Of a stretch of DNA of 48,226 bases, positions 7,765-14,276 are shown in pieces (within the stretch, counting starts at the first letter, position 1; every line of letters starts with the position of its first letter). This DNA is from Lachnospiraceae bacterium (lineage in GTDB: Bacteria > Bacillota > Clostridia > Lachnospirales > Lachnospiraceae). Below the pieces are notes generated by a model, which had not been told where the DNA came from, ran no database searches, and was given only the letters and a program-made list of their open reading frames with translations. Where the stretch lies: positions 1 to 48,226 of the forward strand of contig JAGHER010000109.1 in NCBI GenBank assembly GCA_017889125.1. The letters are read 5' to 3'. A program made the position numbers and the translations under genes.

Positions 7765-8751
7765 ATGAAATTAGGAGTGGTTGGAAACGGAATGATTGTG
7801 AAGCAGCTTCTGGAGGATGCGGCGCAGCTTGCGGATGTGGAGATCCGCGCACTCTGCGTCCGGGAGAAGAGCCTGGATCAGGGGCGGGAGCTGGCGGACC
7901 GTTATCACATCCGGGAGATTTATACGGAATACCCGGTTTTTCTTACCCGTACAGATATAGATACCGTATACATCGGCATCATCAGCAGTATGCATTATGA
8001 ATATGCAAAGGAGGCCCTGAAGGCCGGGAAGAATGTGATCTGTGAAAAGCCTTTTACCACAGAATATGACGAGGCCAGGGAGCTGATTGATCTTGCAAAG
8101 AAGAAGAAGCTGTTCTTGTGGGAGGCCTGCAAGATTCCCTATTCCCGGAATTTCCGTGCCGTCAAGGAGAACCTGGGGATGGTTGGGGCGGTGAAGCTGG
8201 TGCAGTGCAATTATTCCCAGTATTCCAGCCGCTACGATGCCTACCGGGAGCAGAAGGTGCTTCCGGCCTTTGACCCGGCGTTTTCCGGCGGCTGCCTGTA
8301 CGATATCAACATGTACAACATTCACTTTGTGGCGGCGCTTTTTGGACGGCCAAAATGGGTGCGCTATGCGGCAAATCTGGGATTTAACGGCATTGACACC
8401 TCCGGTATTGTGACCATGGGCTATGATGGCTTCCAGGCGGTTTGCTGCGGGGCAAAGGATTCAGAGAGTCCCGGCTTTGCCATGGTACAGGGAGAAAATG
8501 GCTGCCTGAGGCTGGAGGGACCGGTAAGTGCCAGCACAGAAGCCTGCTTTCTGCAAAAGGGAAGCCGCCGTCTTTTGTGCAGGGACAGCAGGCCATGGTC
8601 CCTGGAGCGGGAGATCAGTGAGTTTGCCAGACAGCTGAAGGCCCAGGATTATCCTTCCTGCTATGACATGCTGGGGCAGACCCTTCTGGTGATGGAGATT
8701 CTGGTGATGGCCAGAAAGGATGCCGGTATCGTCTTTGGCACGGATCTGTAG
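7765..8751 (+). CDS. Gfo/Idh/MocA family NAD(P)-dependent oxidoreductase
   Basis: Cytoplasmic dehydrogenase of 328 aa. The N-terminal Rossmann fold starts KLGVVGNGMIV, a GxGxxx dinucleotide-binding loop. The family hallmark EKPF follows at about residues 93-96 (KNVICEKPFTTE). The C-terminal part is the alpha/beta substrate domain with the segment CLYDINMYNIHFVAALFG, where catalytic residues usually lie. The family oxidises sugars, inositols and related polyols; the substrate is not evident. The ATG at 7765 has AAAGGA upstream and no better alternative. A PAP2 phosphatase gene follows after 12 nt in the same direction and is probably cotranscribed, although no functional link is obvious. Confidence 0.93.
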   Translation: MKLGVVGNGMIVKQLLEDAAQLADVEIRALCVREKSLDQGRELADRYHIREIYTEYPVFLTRTDIDTVYIGIISSMHYEYAKEALKAGKNVICEKPFTTEYDEARELIDLAKKKKLFLWEACKIPYSRNFRAVKENLGMVGAVKLVQCNYSQYSSRYDAYREQKVLPAFDPAFSGGCLYDINMYNIHFVAALFGRPKWVRYAANLGFNGIDTSGIVTMGYDGFQAVCCGAKDSESPGFAMVQGENGCLRLEGPVSASTEACFLQKGSRRLLCRDSRPWSLEREISEFARQLKAQDYPSCYDMLGQTLLVMEILVMARKDAGIVFGTDL

Positions 8752-8763
8752 GGGGCGGAGATT

Positions 8764-9306
8764 ATGGAGTTTTCAATTCTTTACTGGCTCCAGGGCCTTC
8801 ACGGTCCGGTGCTGGACCGGCTGATGACGGCGGTGACCTTTCTGGGAAACGGCGGCTGGTTCTGGATTGTCCTGGGCCTTGTGCTTTTGGCGGGAAAAAG
8901 AACCAGGAAGGTGGGGCTGGCTGTGTTGCTGTCTCTTCTCGGAGGTTTGATTATTGGAAATGTTTTCCTTAAAAATCTGGTCTGCCGCAGCCGACCCTGC
9001 TGGCTGGATCCATCGGTGCCCCTGTTAATCAGCAGCCCGCATGATTTTTCCTTTCCCTCCGGCCACACCCTGGCCAGCTTTGAGGGGGCGGTGAGCGTGT
9101 GGCTGTATCACCGCCGGTGGGGGACGGTTCTTTTGGTTTTGGCTGTGGTTATCGGTTTTTCCCGGCTGTATCTGTTTGTGCATTTTCCGACGGATGTGCT
9201 GGCGGGGGCGGTGTTTGGGACGCTGATTGCGGTGACGGTACATTGGGTGCTGGAGCGGCGCTGCGGCGCCAGGGAGAAGGCAGGTGGGAAAAGCTGCTCG
9301 ACATAA
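8764..9306 (+). CDS. PAP2-family membrane phosphatase
   Basis: Integral membrane phosphatidic-acid-phosphatase-type enzyme of 180 aa with about five hydrophobic segments. All three active-site motifs are present in order: KNLVCRSRP (KX6RP), PSGHT, and SRLYLFVHFPTD (SRX5HX3D). Such proteins dephosphorylate lipid phosphates, including undecaprenyl pyrophosphate recycling (BcrC/YbjG-type) or phosphatidylglycerol phosphate; sequence alone does not tell which. The gene follows the oxidoreductase by 12 nt with GGGGGCGGAG as ribosome site. The C-terminus is short and basic. A long riboswitch-containing leader for the next gene follows, so this probably ends the upstream transcription unit, though I see no strong terminator. 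Confidence 0.93.
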   Translation: MEFSILYWLQGLHGPVLDRLMTAVTFLGNGGWFWIVLGLVLLAGKRTRKVGLAVLLSLLGGLIIGNVFLKNLVCRSRPCWLDPSVPLLISSPHDFSFPSGHTLASFEGAVSVWLYHRRWGTVLLVLAVVIGFSRLYLFVHFPTDVLAGAVFGTLIAVTVHWVLERRCGAREKAGGKSCST

Positions 9307-9307
9307 G

Positions 9308-9334
9308 CTGTATGACAAAATCTGTATGACAAAA
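9308..9334 (+). repeat. 13-nt tandem direct repeat, 14-nt period
   Basis: ctgtatgacaaaa occurs at 9308-9320 and 9322-9334, immediately after the PAP2 gene. Each copy contains ATGACA, which resembles a -35 hexamer. Confidence 0.85.
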
Positions 9335-9339
9335 AGTAC

Positions 9340-9366
9340 TTGCTTTTTCTCCCCATTGGGTATACG
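9340..9366 (+). promoter_or_regulatory. Weak candidate promoter for the riboswitch-folT unit
   Basis: TTGCTT (9340-9345), a 15-nt spacer and TATACG (9361-9366), about 35 nt before the riboswitch. The spacing is short and the -10 imperfect; position is the main argument. Confidence 0.4.
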
Positions 9367-9400
9367 CTTATTAGCGAAACAAAAAGTAAAACAAAATATA

Positions 9401-9540
9401 TGCAGAGTAGGTTTGTGTGCGTTAAGTGCCTGCTGAACAGGGAGTTGTCAGCGGGACGAAAAGATGGCGTCTGCCGCTGCCTGAGATGACGGAAGCAGGC
9501 GGCTGAGCATCTTGCGGTACGCAGACCGCATCCCGCTGCA
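9401..9540 (+). promoter_or_regulatory. Tetrahydrofolate (THF) riboswitch aptamer
   Basis: The conserved signatures of the folate riboswitch appear in order: GAGTAG (9405-9410), GCGTTAAGTG (9419-9428), a GGGACGA segment, then GACCGCATCC near the 3' end. Pairings can be read directly. P1 is TGCAG (9401-9405) with CTGCA (9536-9540). P2 is a 10-bp helix between 9411-9420 and 9517-9526. P3 is CCTGCT with AGCGGG. AAGATG pairs with CATCTT, carrying an extended GC-rich arm. At about 140 nt it is longer than the roughly 90-nt crystallised examples, the extra length being in that arm. It precedes a FolT-type gene, the typical context of this riboswitch class. Confidence 0.93.
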
Positions 9541-9546
9541 ATTTGA

Positions 9547-9604
9547 GAGATTATCTTTTGAATGATTATCTCCTATTGTGGTTGAATGAGTTCTGCAAAG
9601 GAGG
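9547..9604 (+). promoter_or_regulatory. folT: Candidate translational expression platform of the THF riboswitch
   Basis: Two overlapping hairpins can be drawn. In one, gagattatc (9547-9555) pairs with gattatctc (9564-9572), with one mismatch and an 8-nt loop. In the other, tctcct (9569-9574) pairs with the ribosome binding site aggagg (9599-9604) of folT. The shared strand makes them mutually exclusive, as expected for switching of ribosome access. The pairing is read from sequence; the switching role is inference. No intrinsic terminator with a T-run was found here. Confidence 0.5.
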
Positions 9605-9614
9605 TAATTTTTTT

Positions 9615-10175
9615 ATGAAAAGATTAGCAACTTTGTTCACTCAGTCCTTCGAGGAAATCCAAAAGCCGCGCACCATCACCGTCTGCGCCATGTTTGCGGC
9701 GCTGGCAGTGGTCCTGGGGTATTTTACCATAGCTTTGGGGGACTATATTAAGATTGGCTTTTCCGGAATTCCCAATGTGCTGGTGGGGTGCCTTTTCGGG
9801 CCGGTGGCAGGAGGGTGCTTCGGCGGTCTTCTGGATCTTTTAAAGTACATTGTAAAGCCTACAGGCGCCTTTTTCCCCGGGTTTACGCTGAATGCCATCC
9901 TGGGAGGCATGATTTACGGCTGTGCTTATTATCGGAAATCAATCACCCTTTTCCGGGTTCTGGTTACCAAGCTTGTGGTTATCCTGATCTGCAATGTGCT
10001 GTTAAATACCCTGTGGCTGTCCATGCTTTACGGTCAGGCCTTTGCCGTCCTTCTGCCGGTGCGGCTGATGAAGAATCTCATCATGTGGCCGGTGGATTCC
10101 CTGATCTTTTTCACCATCGCCAGAACCTTTGAGGTGGCCGGGATTTTCCGGATGATCCGGGGCAGAGCGGCCTGA
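9615..10175 (+). CDS. folT: Folate-family ECF transporter S component
   Basis: Membrane substrate-binding subunit (186 aa) of an energy-coupling-factor vitamin transporter, predicted to bind folates; it would work with a shared EcfA/A'/T module encoded elsewhere. Seen in the sequence are about five to six hydrophobic segments and the family-like segments KIGFSGIPNVLVGCLFGPV, PTGAFFPGFTLNAILGG and LLNTLWLSMLYG. The THF riboswitch immediately upstream independently supports folate specificity. The track start at 9543 lies in the leader. I chose ATG 9615 because AAAGGAGG (9597-9604) lies 10 nt upstream and MKRLATLFTQSFEE is a normal start. Expression should fall when tetrahydrofolate is plentiful. 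Confidence 0.92.
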   Translation: MKRLATLFTQSFEEIQKPRTITVCAMFAALAVVLGYFTIALGDYIKIGFSGIPNVLVGCLFGPVAGGCFGGLLDLLKYIVKPTGAFFPGFTLNAILGGMIYGCAYYRKSITLFRVLVTKLVVILICNVLLNTLWLSMLYGQAFAVLLPVRLMKNLIMWPVDSLIFFTIARTFEVAGIFRMIRGRAA

Positions 10176-10205
10176 GGCGGGAGCATCCGAGTGCCGATGC
10201 AGTCA

Positions 10206-10243
10206 TGCCGGCAGTCCTTTTGCCGGTGCTGGACTTTTCTTTT
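10206..10243 (+). terminator. Possible rho-independent terminator after folT
   Basis: CCGGCA (10208-10213) and TGCCGG (10221-10226) form a short GC stem; AGTCC/GGACT offers an alternative. TTTTCTTTT follows. The stem is weak, so this is tentative. Confidence 0.45.
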
Positions 10244-10258
10244 CAGACGGCGTATAAT
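10230..10258 (+). promoter_or_regulatory. Candidate promoter for the Mrp-like gene
   Basis: TGGACT (10230-10235), 17 nt, consensus TATAAT (10253-10258), about 45 nt upstream of the ATG. It overlaps the T-rich tail of the preceding terminator candidate. Confidence 0.6.
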
Positions 10259-10301
10259 AACATTTATGCATTAAAGATTTTTTAAAGGAGAAACTTGTAA
10301 T

Positions 10302-11141
10302 ATGAGCGAGAATTGTACCCATGACTGCAGCTCCTGCGGGGAGAACTGCAGCAGCAGAACACAGGAACGGACCAGCTTTTTAGAGCCGTTAAATCCGGCC
10401 AGCTCGGTAAAGAAAGTAATCGGCGTTGTCAGCGGAAAGGGCGGTGTGGGCAAATCCATGGTGACCTCCATGATGGCCGTGGCCATGAACCGGAAGCATA
10501 AGAGAACGGCCATTCTGGATGCGGACATTACCGGTCCGTCCATTCCCCGGGCGTTTGGCCTGGACAGCGAGATGGCGGCAGTTACTCCTGACGGAAGCCT
10601 GATGATCCCGGCCCAGACCATGAACGGCATCCAGGTGATGTCTGCCAATCTGCTTCTGGATAATGTGACTGACCCGGTGATCTGGAGAGGCCCGGTGATT
10701 GCCGGTGCGGTAAAGCAGTTCTGGACGGAAACCCTGTGGCAGGATATTGATTATATGTTTGTGGATATGCCTCCGGGAACCGGCGATGTGCCCCTGACGG
10801 TATTCCAGTCTCTCCCTGTGGATGGAATCATCATTGTCACTTCTCCTCAGGAGCTGGTTTCCATGATCGTGGCCAAGGCGGTAAATATGGCCAAGAAGAT
10901 GGATATTCCGATTCTGGGCATTGTGGAGAACATGAGCTATGTGGTATGTCCCGACTGCGGGAAGAAGATTCCGATTTTTGGTGAGGGCCATGTGGAGAAG
11001 GCAGCCGCTGAGGCCGGAGTGAAGGTACTGGCGAAGCTTCCGATTAATCCGGAAATTGCCCAGCTGATGGATGCAGGAAAGATTGAATACCTGAAGGATG
11101 ACAGCCTGGCCGAGGTGGTAAAGGCTGTGGAGGAAATTTAG
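10302..11141 (+). CDS. Mrp/NBP35-family iron-sulfur cluster carrier ATPase
   Basis: Cytoplasmic P-loop ATPase of the Mrp/ApbC/NBP35 family that binds and delivers Fe-S clusters. The deviant Walker A GKGGVGKS has its Lys at residue 51. VDMPPGTGD is the switch/Walker B region, and CPDCGKK near residue 216 is the conserved CxxC cluster ligand. The first 16 residues carry an extra cysteine cluster (CTHDCSSCGENC), like the N-terminal ferredoxin-like motif of NBP35 proteins, which could hold a second cluster. The 279 aa length fits. ATG 10302 follows AAAGGAG at good spacing. A (p)ppGpp synthetase gene starts 10 nt downstream, so the two are probably cotranscribed. Confidence 0.94.
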   Translation: MSENCTHDCSSCGENCSSRTQERTSFLEPLNPASSVKKVIGVVSGKGGVGKSMVTSMMAVAMNRKHKRTAILDADITGPSIPRAFGLDSEMAAVTPDGSLMIPAQTMNGIQVMSANLLLDNVTDPVIWRGPVIAGAVKQFWTETLWQDIDYMFVDMPPGTGDVPLTVFQSLPVDGIIIVTSPQELVSMIVAKAVNMAKKMDIPILGIVENMSYVVCPDCGKKIPIFGEGHVEKAAAEAGVKVLAKLPINPEIAQLMDAGKIEYLKDDSLAEVVKAVEEI

Positions 11142-11151
11142 AAAGAATAAG

Positions 11152-11856
11152 ATGAGCAGCATGAACCCAAACAATGAATTGAGCCGGTTCATTGTCAACG
11201 GACCGGATGATATATCGGTTCCGGAAAGCTTGATTCATGTAGGCAGGCAGTTTCAGCAGATCATGATGATGTACAACTGCGCCATCCGCGAGGTGCGCAC
11301 CAAGCTGGAGGTGCTGAATGACGAGCTTTCCATACGGAACCAGAGGAATCCCATAGAGATGATTAAGGCCCGGGTGAAAAGGCCGGAGAGCATCGTGGAA
11401 AAGCTGAAACGCCGCGGTCTCCCCATCACTCTGGAGTCGGTGGTAAACAATCTGGACGATGTGGCGGGAATTCGCGTGATCTGTTCCTTTGTGGATGACA
11501 TTTACGAGGTGGCGGACATGCTCATCCGTCAAGACGATATCCATGTGGTGGCCATCAAGGATTACATCCGAAACCCTAAGGAGAACGGCTACCGCAGCTA
11601 CCACATGATCATCGAGGTGCCTGTATTTTTCTCCGACAGGAAGAAGAATATGCGGGTGGAGGTGCAGATCCGCACCATTGCCATGGACTTCTGGGCCAGT
11701 CTGGATCATCAGCTGAAATACAAGAAGGAATTAAGCGACGATCTGCACATCAGCGAGAAGCTGAAAAAGTGTGCCGATGTGATTGCCCAGACCGATGTGA
11801 TGATGCTGGATATCCGCAAGGAGATCGAAGCCCAGGGCGTGACTATACGGGAGTGA
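11152..11856 (+). CDS. relQ: Small alarmone synthetase, RelQ/YjbM-type GTP pyrophosphokinase
   Basis: Single-domain (p)ppGpp synthetase of 234 aa that transfers pyrophosphate from ATP to GTP or GDP during stress. The synthetase-domain pattern is clear: ARVKRPESIVEKLKRRG, DDVAGIRVICSF, IRNPKENGYRSYHMII and VEVQIRTIAMDFWASLDHQ. There is no HD hydrolase and no TGS/ACT region, so it is a small synthetase rather than a bifunctional Rel. The N-terminal and C-terminal helices match RelQ tetramer-forming proteins. The start at 11152 or the ATG at 11161 are both possible; ribosome site strength is poor for either. It lies 10 nt after the Mrp-like gene and ends before a strong hairpin. Confidence 0.93.
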   Translation: MSSMNPNNELSRFIVNGPDDISVPESLIHVGRQFQQIMMMYNCAIREVRTKLEVLNDELSIRNQRNPIEMIKARVKRPESIVEKLKRRGLPITLESVVNNLDDVAGIRVICSFVDDIYEVADMLIRQDDIHVVAIKDYIRNPKENGYRSYHMIIEVPVFFSDRKKNMRVEVQIRTIAMDFWASLDHQLKYKKELSDDLHISEKLKKCADVIAQTDVMMLDIRKEIEAQGVTIRE

Positions 11857-11888
11857 CGGAAGCAGGATGATGAAATAATGAAAAGAAG

Positions 11889-11930
11889 CAGGCGGAAATT
11901 GCGTGAAAAGACGCAGTTTCCGCCTGTTTG
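11889..11930 (+). terminator. Strong terminator hairpin after relQ
   Basis: CAGGCGGAAA-T-TGCGT pairs with ACGCA-G-TTTCCGCCTG around a GAAAAG loop, about 15 bp with one mismatch. The T tail (GTTTGTGT) is imperfect. Confidence 0.75.
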
Positions 11931-11949
11931 TGTCATCGTAAAATGCCTG

Positions 11950-11978
11950 TTTCTACATGCTTAAAGTCATGATAAAAT
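11950..11978 (+). promoter_or_regulatory. Candidate extended -10 promoter
   Basis: TGaTAAAAT (TAAAAT at 11973-11978), with a weak TTTCTA at the -35 position. It lies about 30 nt before the lipoprotein ATG. The same TGaTAAAAT form occurs at 3834 and 31466. Confidence 0.45.
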
Positions 11979-12008
11979 AGAAGAAAAGCAGTCTGGAGGT
12001 GCAATTTG

Positions 12009-12488
12009 ATGAATAAAAAAACGAAACAAATAGGAACATTAGTTATCATGCCCTTACTCTTATTGATGAGTTGTCAGAACGCAGAAACAGGCAGCAATAA
12101 AACAAATACGTTATGCGGATTTTTAAAAAGCATAGATGAAACAAGTGTTATGATCGATGAGGCTGAATATGTAACGCCAGAGGATAGCCAAAGAATTAGA
12201 GAATTAAATCTGACAGAGGAAGATTTATTGAGTGGATATTATATTTATAATCCGGAAGAAGAAACGAAAGAATATCGATTGACTTCTGATACGGTGTATA
12301 ATTTTATTGATTGGGAAAGAAATTTTACGGATTCAGATGATCCAGAGGAAGTCAATATTTCGACAACAGATATTGACAAGTTTATCAAATACATAAATAC
12401 CTACACAAACGCCCAGCCGGGTATGCCGTTTTTCTTTGAGATCGATGGAGAAAATATAGTAAGTATTACGGAAAAACCAATGGCATAA
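12009..12488 (+). CDS. Putative lipoprotein of unknown function (159 aa)
   Basis: I do not recognise the family. The N-terminus is a lipoprotein signal peptide: basic MNKKTK, a hydrophobic core, then LLLMSC with Cys22 as the likely lipidated residue. The rest is acidic and Asn/Thr/Glu-rich and looks extracellular. The track starts at a TTG (12006), but ATG 12009 with TGGAGGT upstream is the sensible start. The gene is distinctly AT-rich with AAA/GAA/ATT-type codons, unlike its neighbours, which suggests recent acquisition. It is a single-gene unit with its own promoter-like element and terminator. Confidence 0.75.
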   Translation: MNKKTKQIGTLVIMPLLLLMSCQNAETGSNKTNTLCGFLKSIDETSVMIDEAEYVTPEDSQRIRELNLTEEDLLSGYYIYNPEEETKEYRLTSDTVYNFIDWERNFTDSDDPEEVNISTTDIDKFIKYINTYTNAQPGMPFFFEIDGENIVSITEKPMA

Positions 12489-12495
12489 GGGAATT

Positions 12496-12523
12496 GAAAA
12501 GCCTGCCTGGGGTTTTCTTTTTT
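12496..12523 (+). terminator. Rho-independent terminator after the lipoprotein
   Basis: GAAAAGCC pairs with GGGTTTTC (one mismatch), followed by TTTTTT. Confidence 0.55.
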
Positions 12524-12603
12524 GCATGTCTGGTATGTTTTTTATTACACCTTCCGGAAATTCTTCCGCTAAAATAAGAGGAGATTATGATATCATAGAA
12601 GCA

Positions 12604-12648
12604 GTGTATGCATAAGCCGTGTATGTGTAAGCGGCGTATGTATAAATG
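12604..12648 (+). repeat. Three tandem 15-nt imperfect repeats upstream of the response regulator
   Basis: gtgtatgcataagcc, gtgtatgtgtaagcg and gcgtatgtataaatg lie head to tail just before the ribosome site of the regulator gene. They could be protein-binding half-sites in the leader or a slippage product. Confidence 0.7.
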
Positions 12649-12664
12649 CAGACGGGAGAGTTTT

Positions 12665-14248
12665 ATGGAATTACTAAAGCTGGTAATTGTGGATGATGAG
12701 CCGATTTTGCTTGAGGGCCTGATCCGCACCTATGACTGGGCGGGCATGGGATTTCAGGTGGCCGGGTCGGCCCAGAGCGGGGAGAAGGCCATTGAGGTGA
12801 TTAAAGAGGTGAAGCCGCATGTGGTGCTGACGGACATCCGGATGAAGCAGATTTCCGGCCTTATGGTGATGGAGGAAATCCAGAAGACGGATCTGGAGTG
12901 TCTTTTTGTGGTGCTGAGCGCCTATCGGGATTTTGATTATGCCCAGCAGGCCTGTGACCTGGGGGCATTTGCCTATCTGCTGAAGCCCATCGAGGATGAT
13001 AAGCTGCGGCAGACCATGCGAAGCGCCTATGCGGCCTGCATGGAGCGGATGGCCAATGAGGCCAGGTACGAGAGCTGGGAAAAGCTTCTGGTGGGGGATC
13101 AGGGCTTTCTGCAGGTAGTCATCCAGAGATATGTGCAGAACTGGATTCCCCAGGAGAAGGTGGAGGAGGTTTTTGCCATGCTGGGGGATGTGCCGGGGAA
13201 TGAGGAGCGGTTTATTGCCGTCTGCGTGGGCATTGACCTGGCCTATAAGATTACCAATTCCCTGGACTATGAGGCGGCCCGATTTGCCCTTATGCGGCAG
13301 CTGGAGGAGGAAGTGGGAAAACGATTCTTCTTCTGGCGGGTGGATGAAAAGAGCGGCAACAGCACCTTTATCATCCGGACAGACCGGAAAGATGCGGTTC
13401 AGGAGCTGAAACAGCTTTTGGAGCATGTGAAAAAGGAGGAGCAGAGTCCGGTGGTGGCATCGATCTCCCGGCCTTATAAAAAGATAGAGGGGATAAAGCG
13501 CAGCTGCCTGGAGGCTCAAAAGCTGTTTGATATGGCCAGCATATCCGGCGCCAGCGCCTTTACGGCCTCCGAGGAGGTGGAGGTAGCTCCGGCAGAGGAG
13601 ACAGGCTCCGATGCGGACAGCCTAATTATCGGTGCAGTGCGGAGAAACAGCCGGAAGGAATTAAAGGAAGCCTTTGTGCAGTTAATTTACAGCCTTCCCG
13701 ATGACGAGGAGAAGCAGTGCCGGTATCTCCACCGGATTATGCTGAAGGCGGAAATCATGCTGCAGGATTCCTGCGGGCTGACGGAGGAGATGAAGGAAAA
13801 ATTCCGCGGCTATTACGATAATCTGGAGAACCTCAATGCGGCCAGGGCGGTGGATGTGTGCTACCGGATTCTCTGCGACGCCATCGAAGCCCGGGAGCAG
13901 GAGACGGAAAAGGACGAGACCAGGTATTTTAAGGAGTATATGGCAGAAGCGGTGGCTTACATTGAGGAGCATCTTCAGGATGAGGAACTGTCCATTGTGT
14001 CTGTAGCGGCCCATATTTACCTGAATCCGGTGTATTTTGGCAGGGTGTTTAAGAATACTTTTCATATGACTTTTAAGAAATACCTTATGCAGCAGCGGAT
14101 GGAGAAGGCCAGGGAGTTTTTGGAGTCGGGGAACCAGAGCATCGGGGATATCTGCGATGCGGTGGGAATCCACAATCCTTCGTATTTTTCCCATCTGTTT
14201 AAGCAGTACACGGGAAAGCTTCCCAGCGAATACCGGAAGGAATTATGA
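12665..14248 (+). CDS. YesN-type response regulator with AraC-family DNA-binding domain
   Basis: Two-component response regulator of 527 aa. The receiver domain covers residues 5-120, with acidic pocket VDDEP (Asp10, Asp11), phosphoacceptor Asp57 (LTDIRM) and Lys107 (LLKPIED). A long middle region follows. The C-terminal 100 residues form an AraC/XylS double helix-turn-helix (AAHIYLNPVYFGRVFKN...IGDICDAVGIHNPSYFSHLFKQYTGKLPSEYR). It is expected to activate carbohydrate uptake genes. I place the start at ATG 12665 (GGGAGAG upstream) because the receiver domain starts there; the track start at 12608 falls within the tandem repeats. A matching sensor kinase begins 28 nt downstream. The likely targets are the sugar transport genes at 17.7-20.9 kb. 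Confidence 0.94.
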   Translation: MELLKLVIVDDEPILLEGLIRTYDWAGMGFQVAGSAQSGEKAIEVIKEVKPHVVLTDIRMKQISGLMVMEEIQKTDLECLFVVLSAYRDFDYAQQACDLGAFAYLLKPIEDDKLRQTMRSAYAACMERMANEARYESWEKLLVGDQGFLQVVIQRYVQNWIPQEKVEEVFAMLGDVPGNEERFIAVCVGIDLAYKITNSLDYEAARFALMRQLEEEVGKRFFFWRVDEKSGNSTFIIRTDRKDAVQELKQLLEHVKKEEQSPVVASISRPYKKIEGIKRSCLEAQKLFDMASISGASAFTASEEVEVAPAEETGSDADSLIIGAVRRNSRKELKEAFVQLIYSLPDDEEKQCRYLHRIMLKAEIMLQDSCGLTEEMKEKFRGYYDNLENLNAARAVDVCYRILCDAIEAREQETEKDETRYFKEYMAEAVAYIEEHLQDEELSIVSVAAHIYLNPVYFGRVFKNTFHMTFKKYLMQQRMEKAREFLESGNQSIGDICDAVGIHNPSYFSHLFKQYTGKLPSEYRKEL

Positions 14249-14276
14249 AGCATAGAGGAAAAGGGACGGAGCTGCG

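Noticed and set aside
10389-11198. 269-aa minus-strand ORF
   Set aside because: Antisense shadow of the Mrp-like gene; composition is that of a reversed frame.
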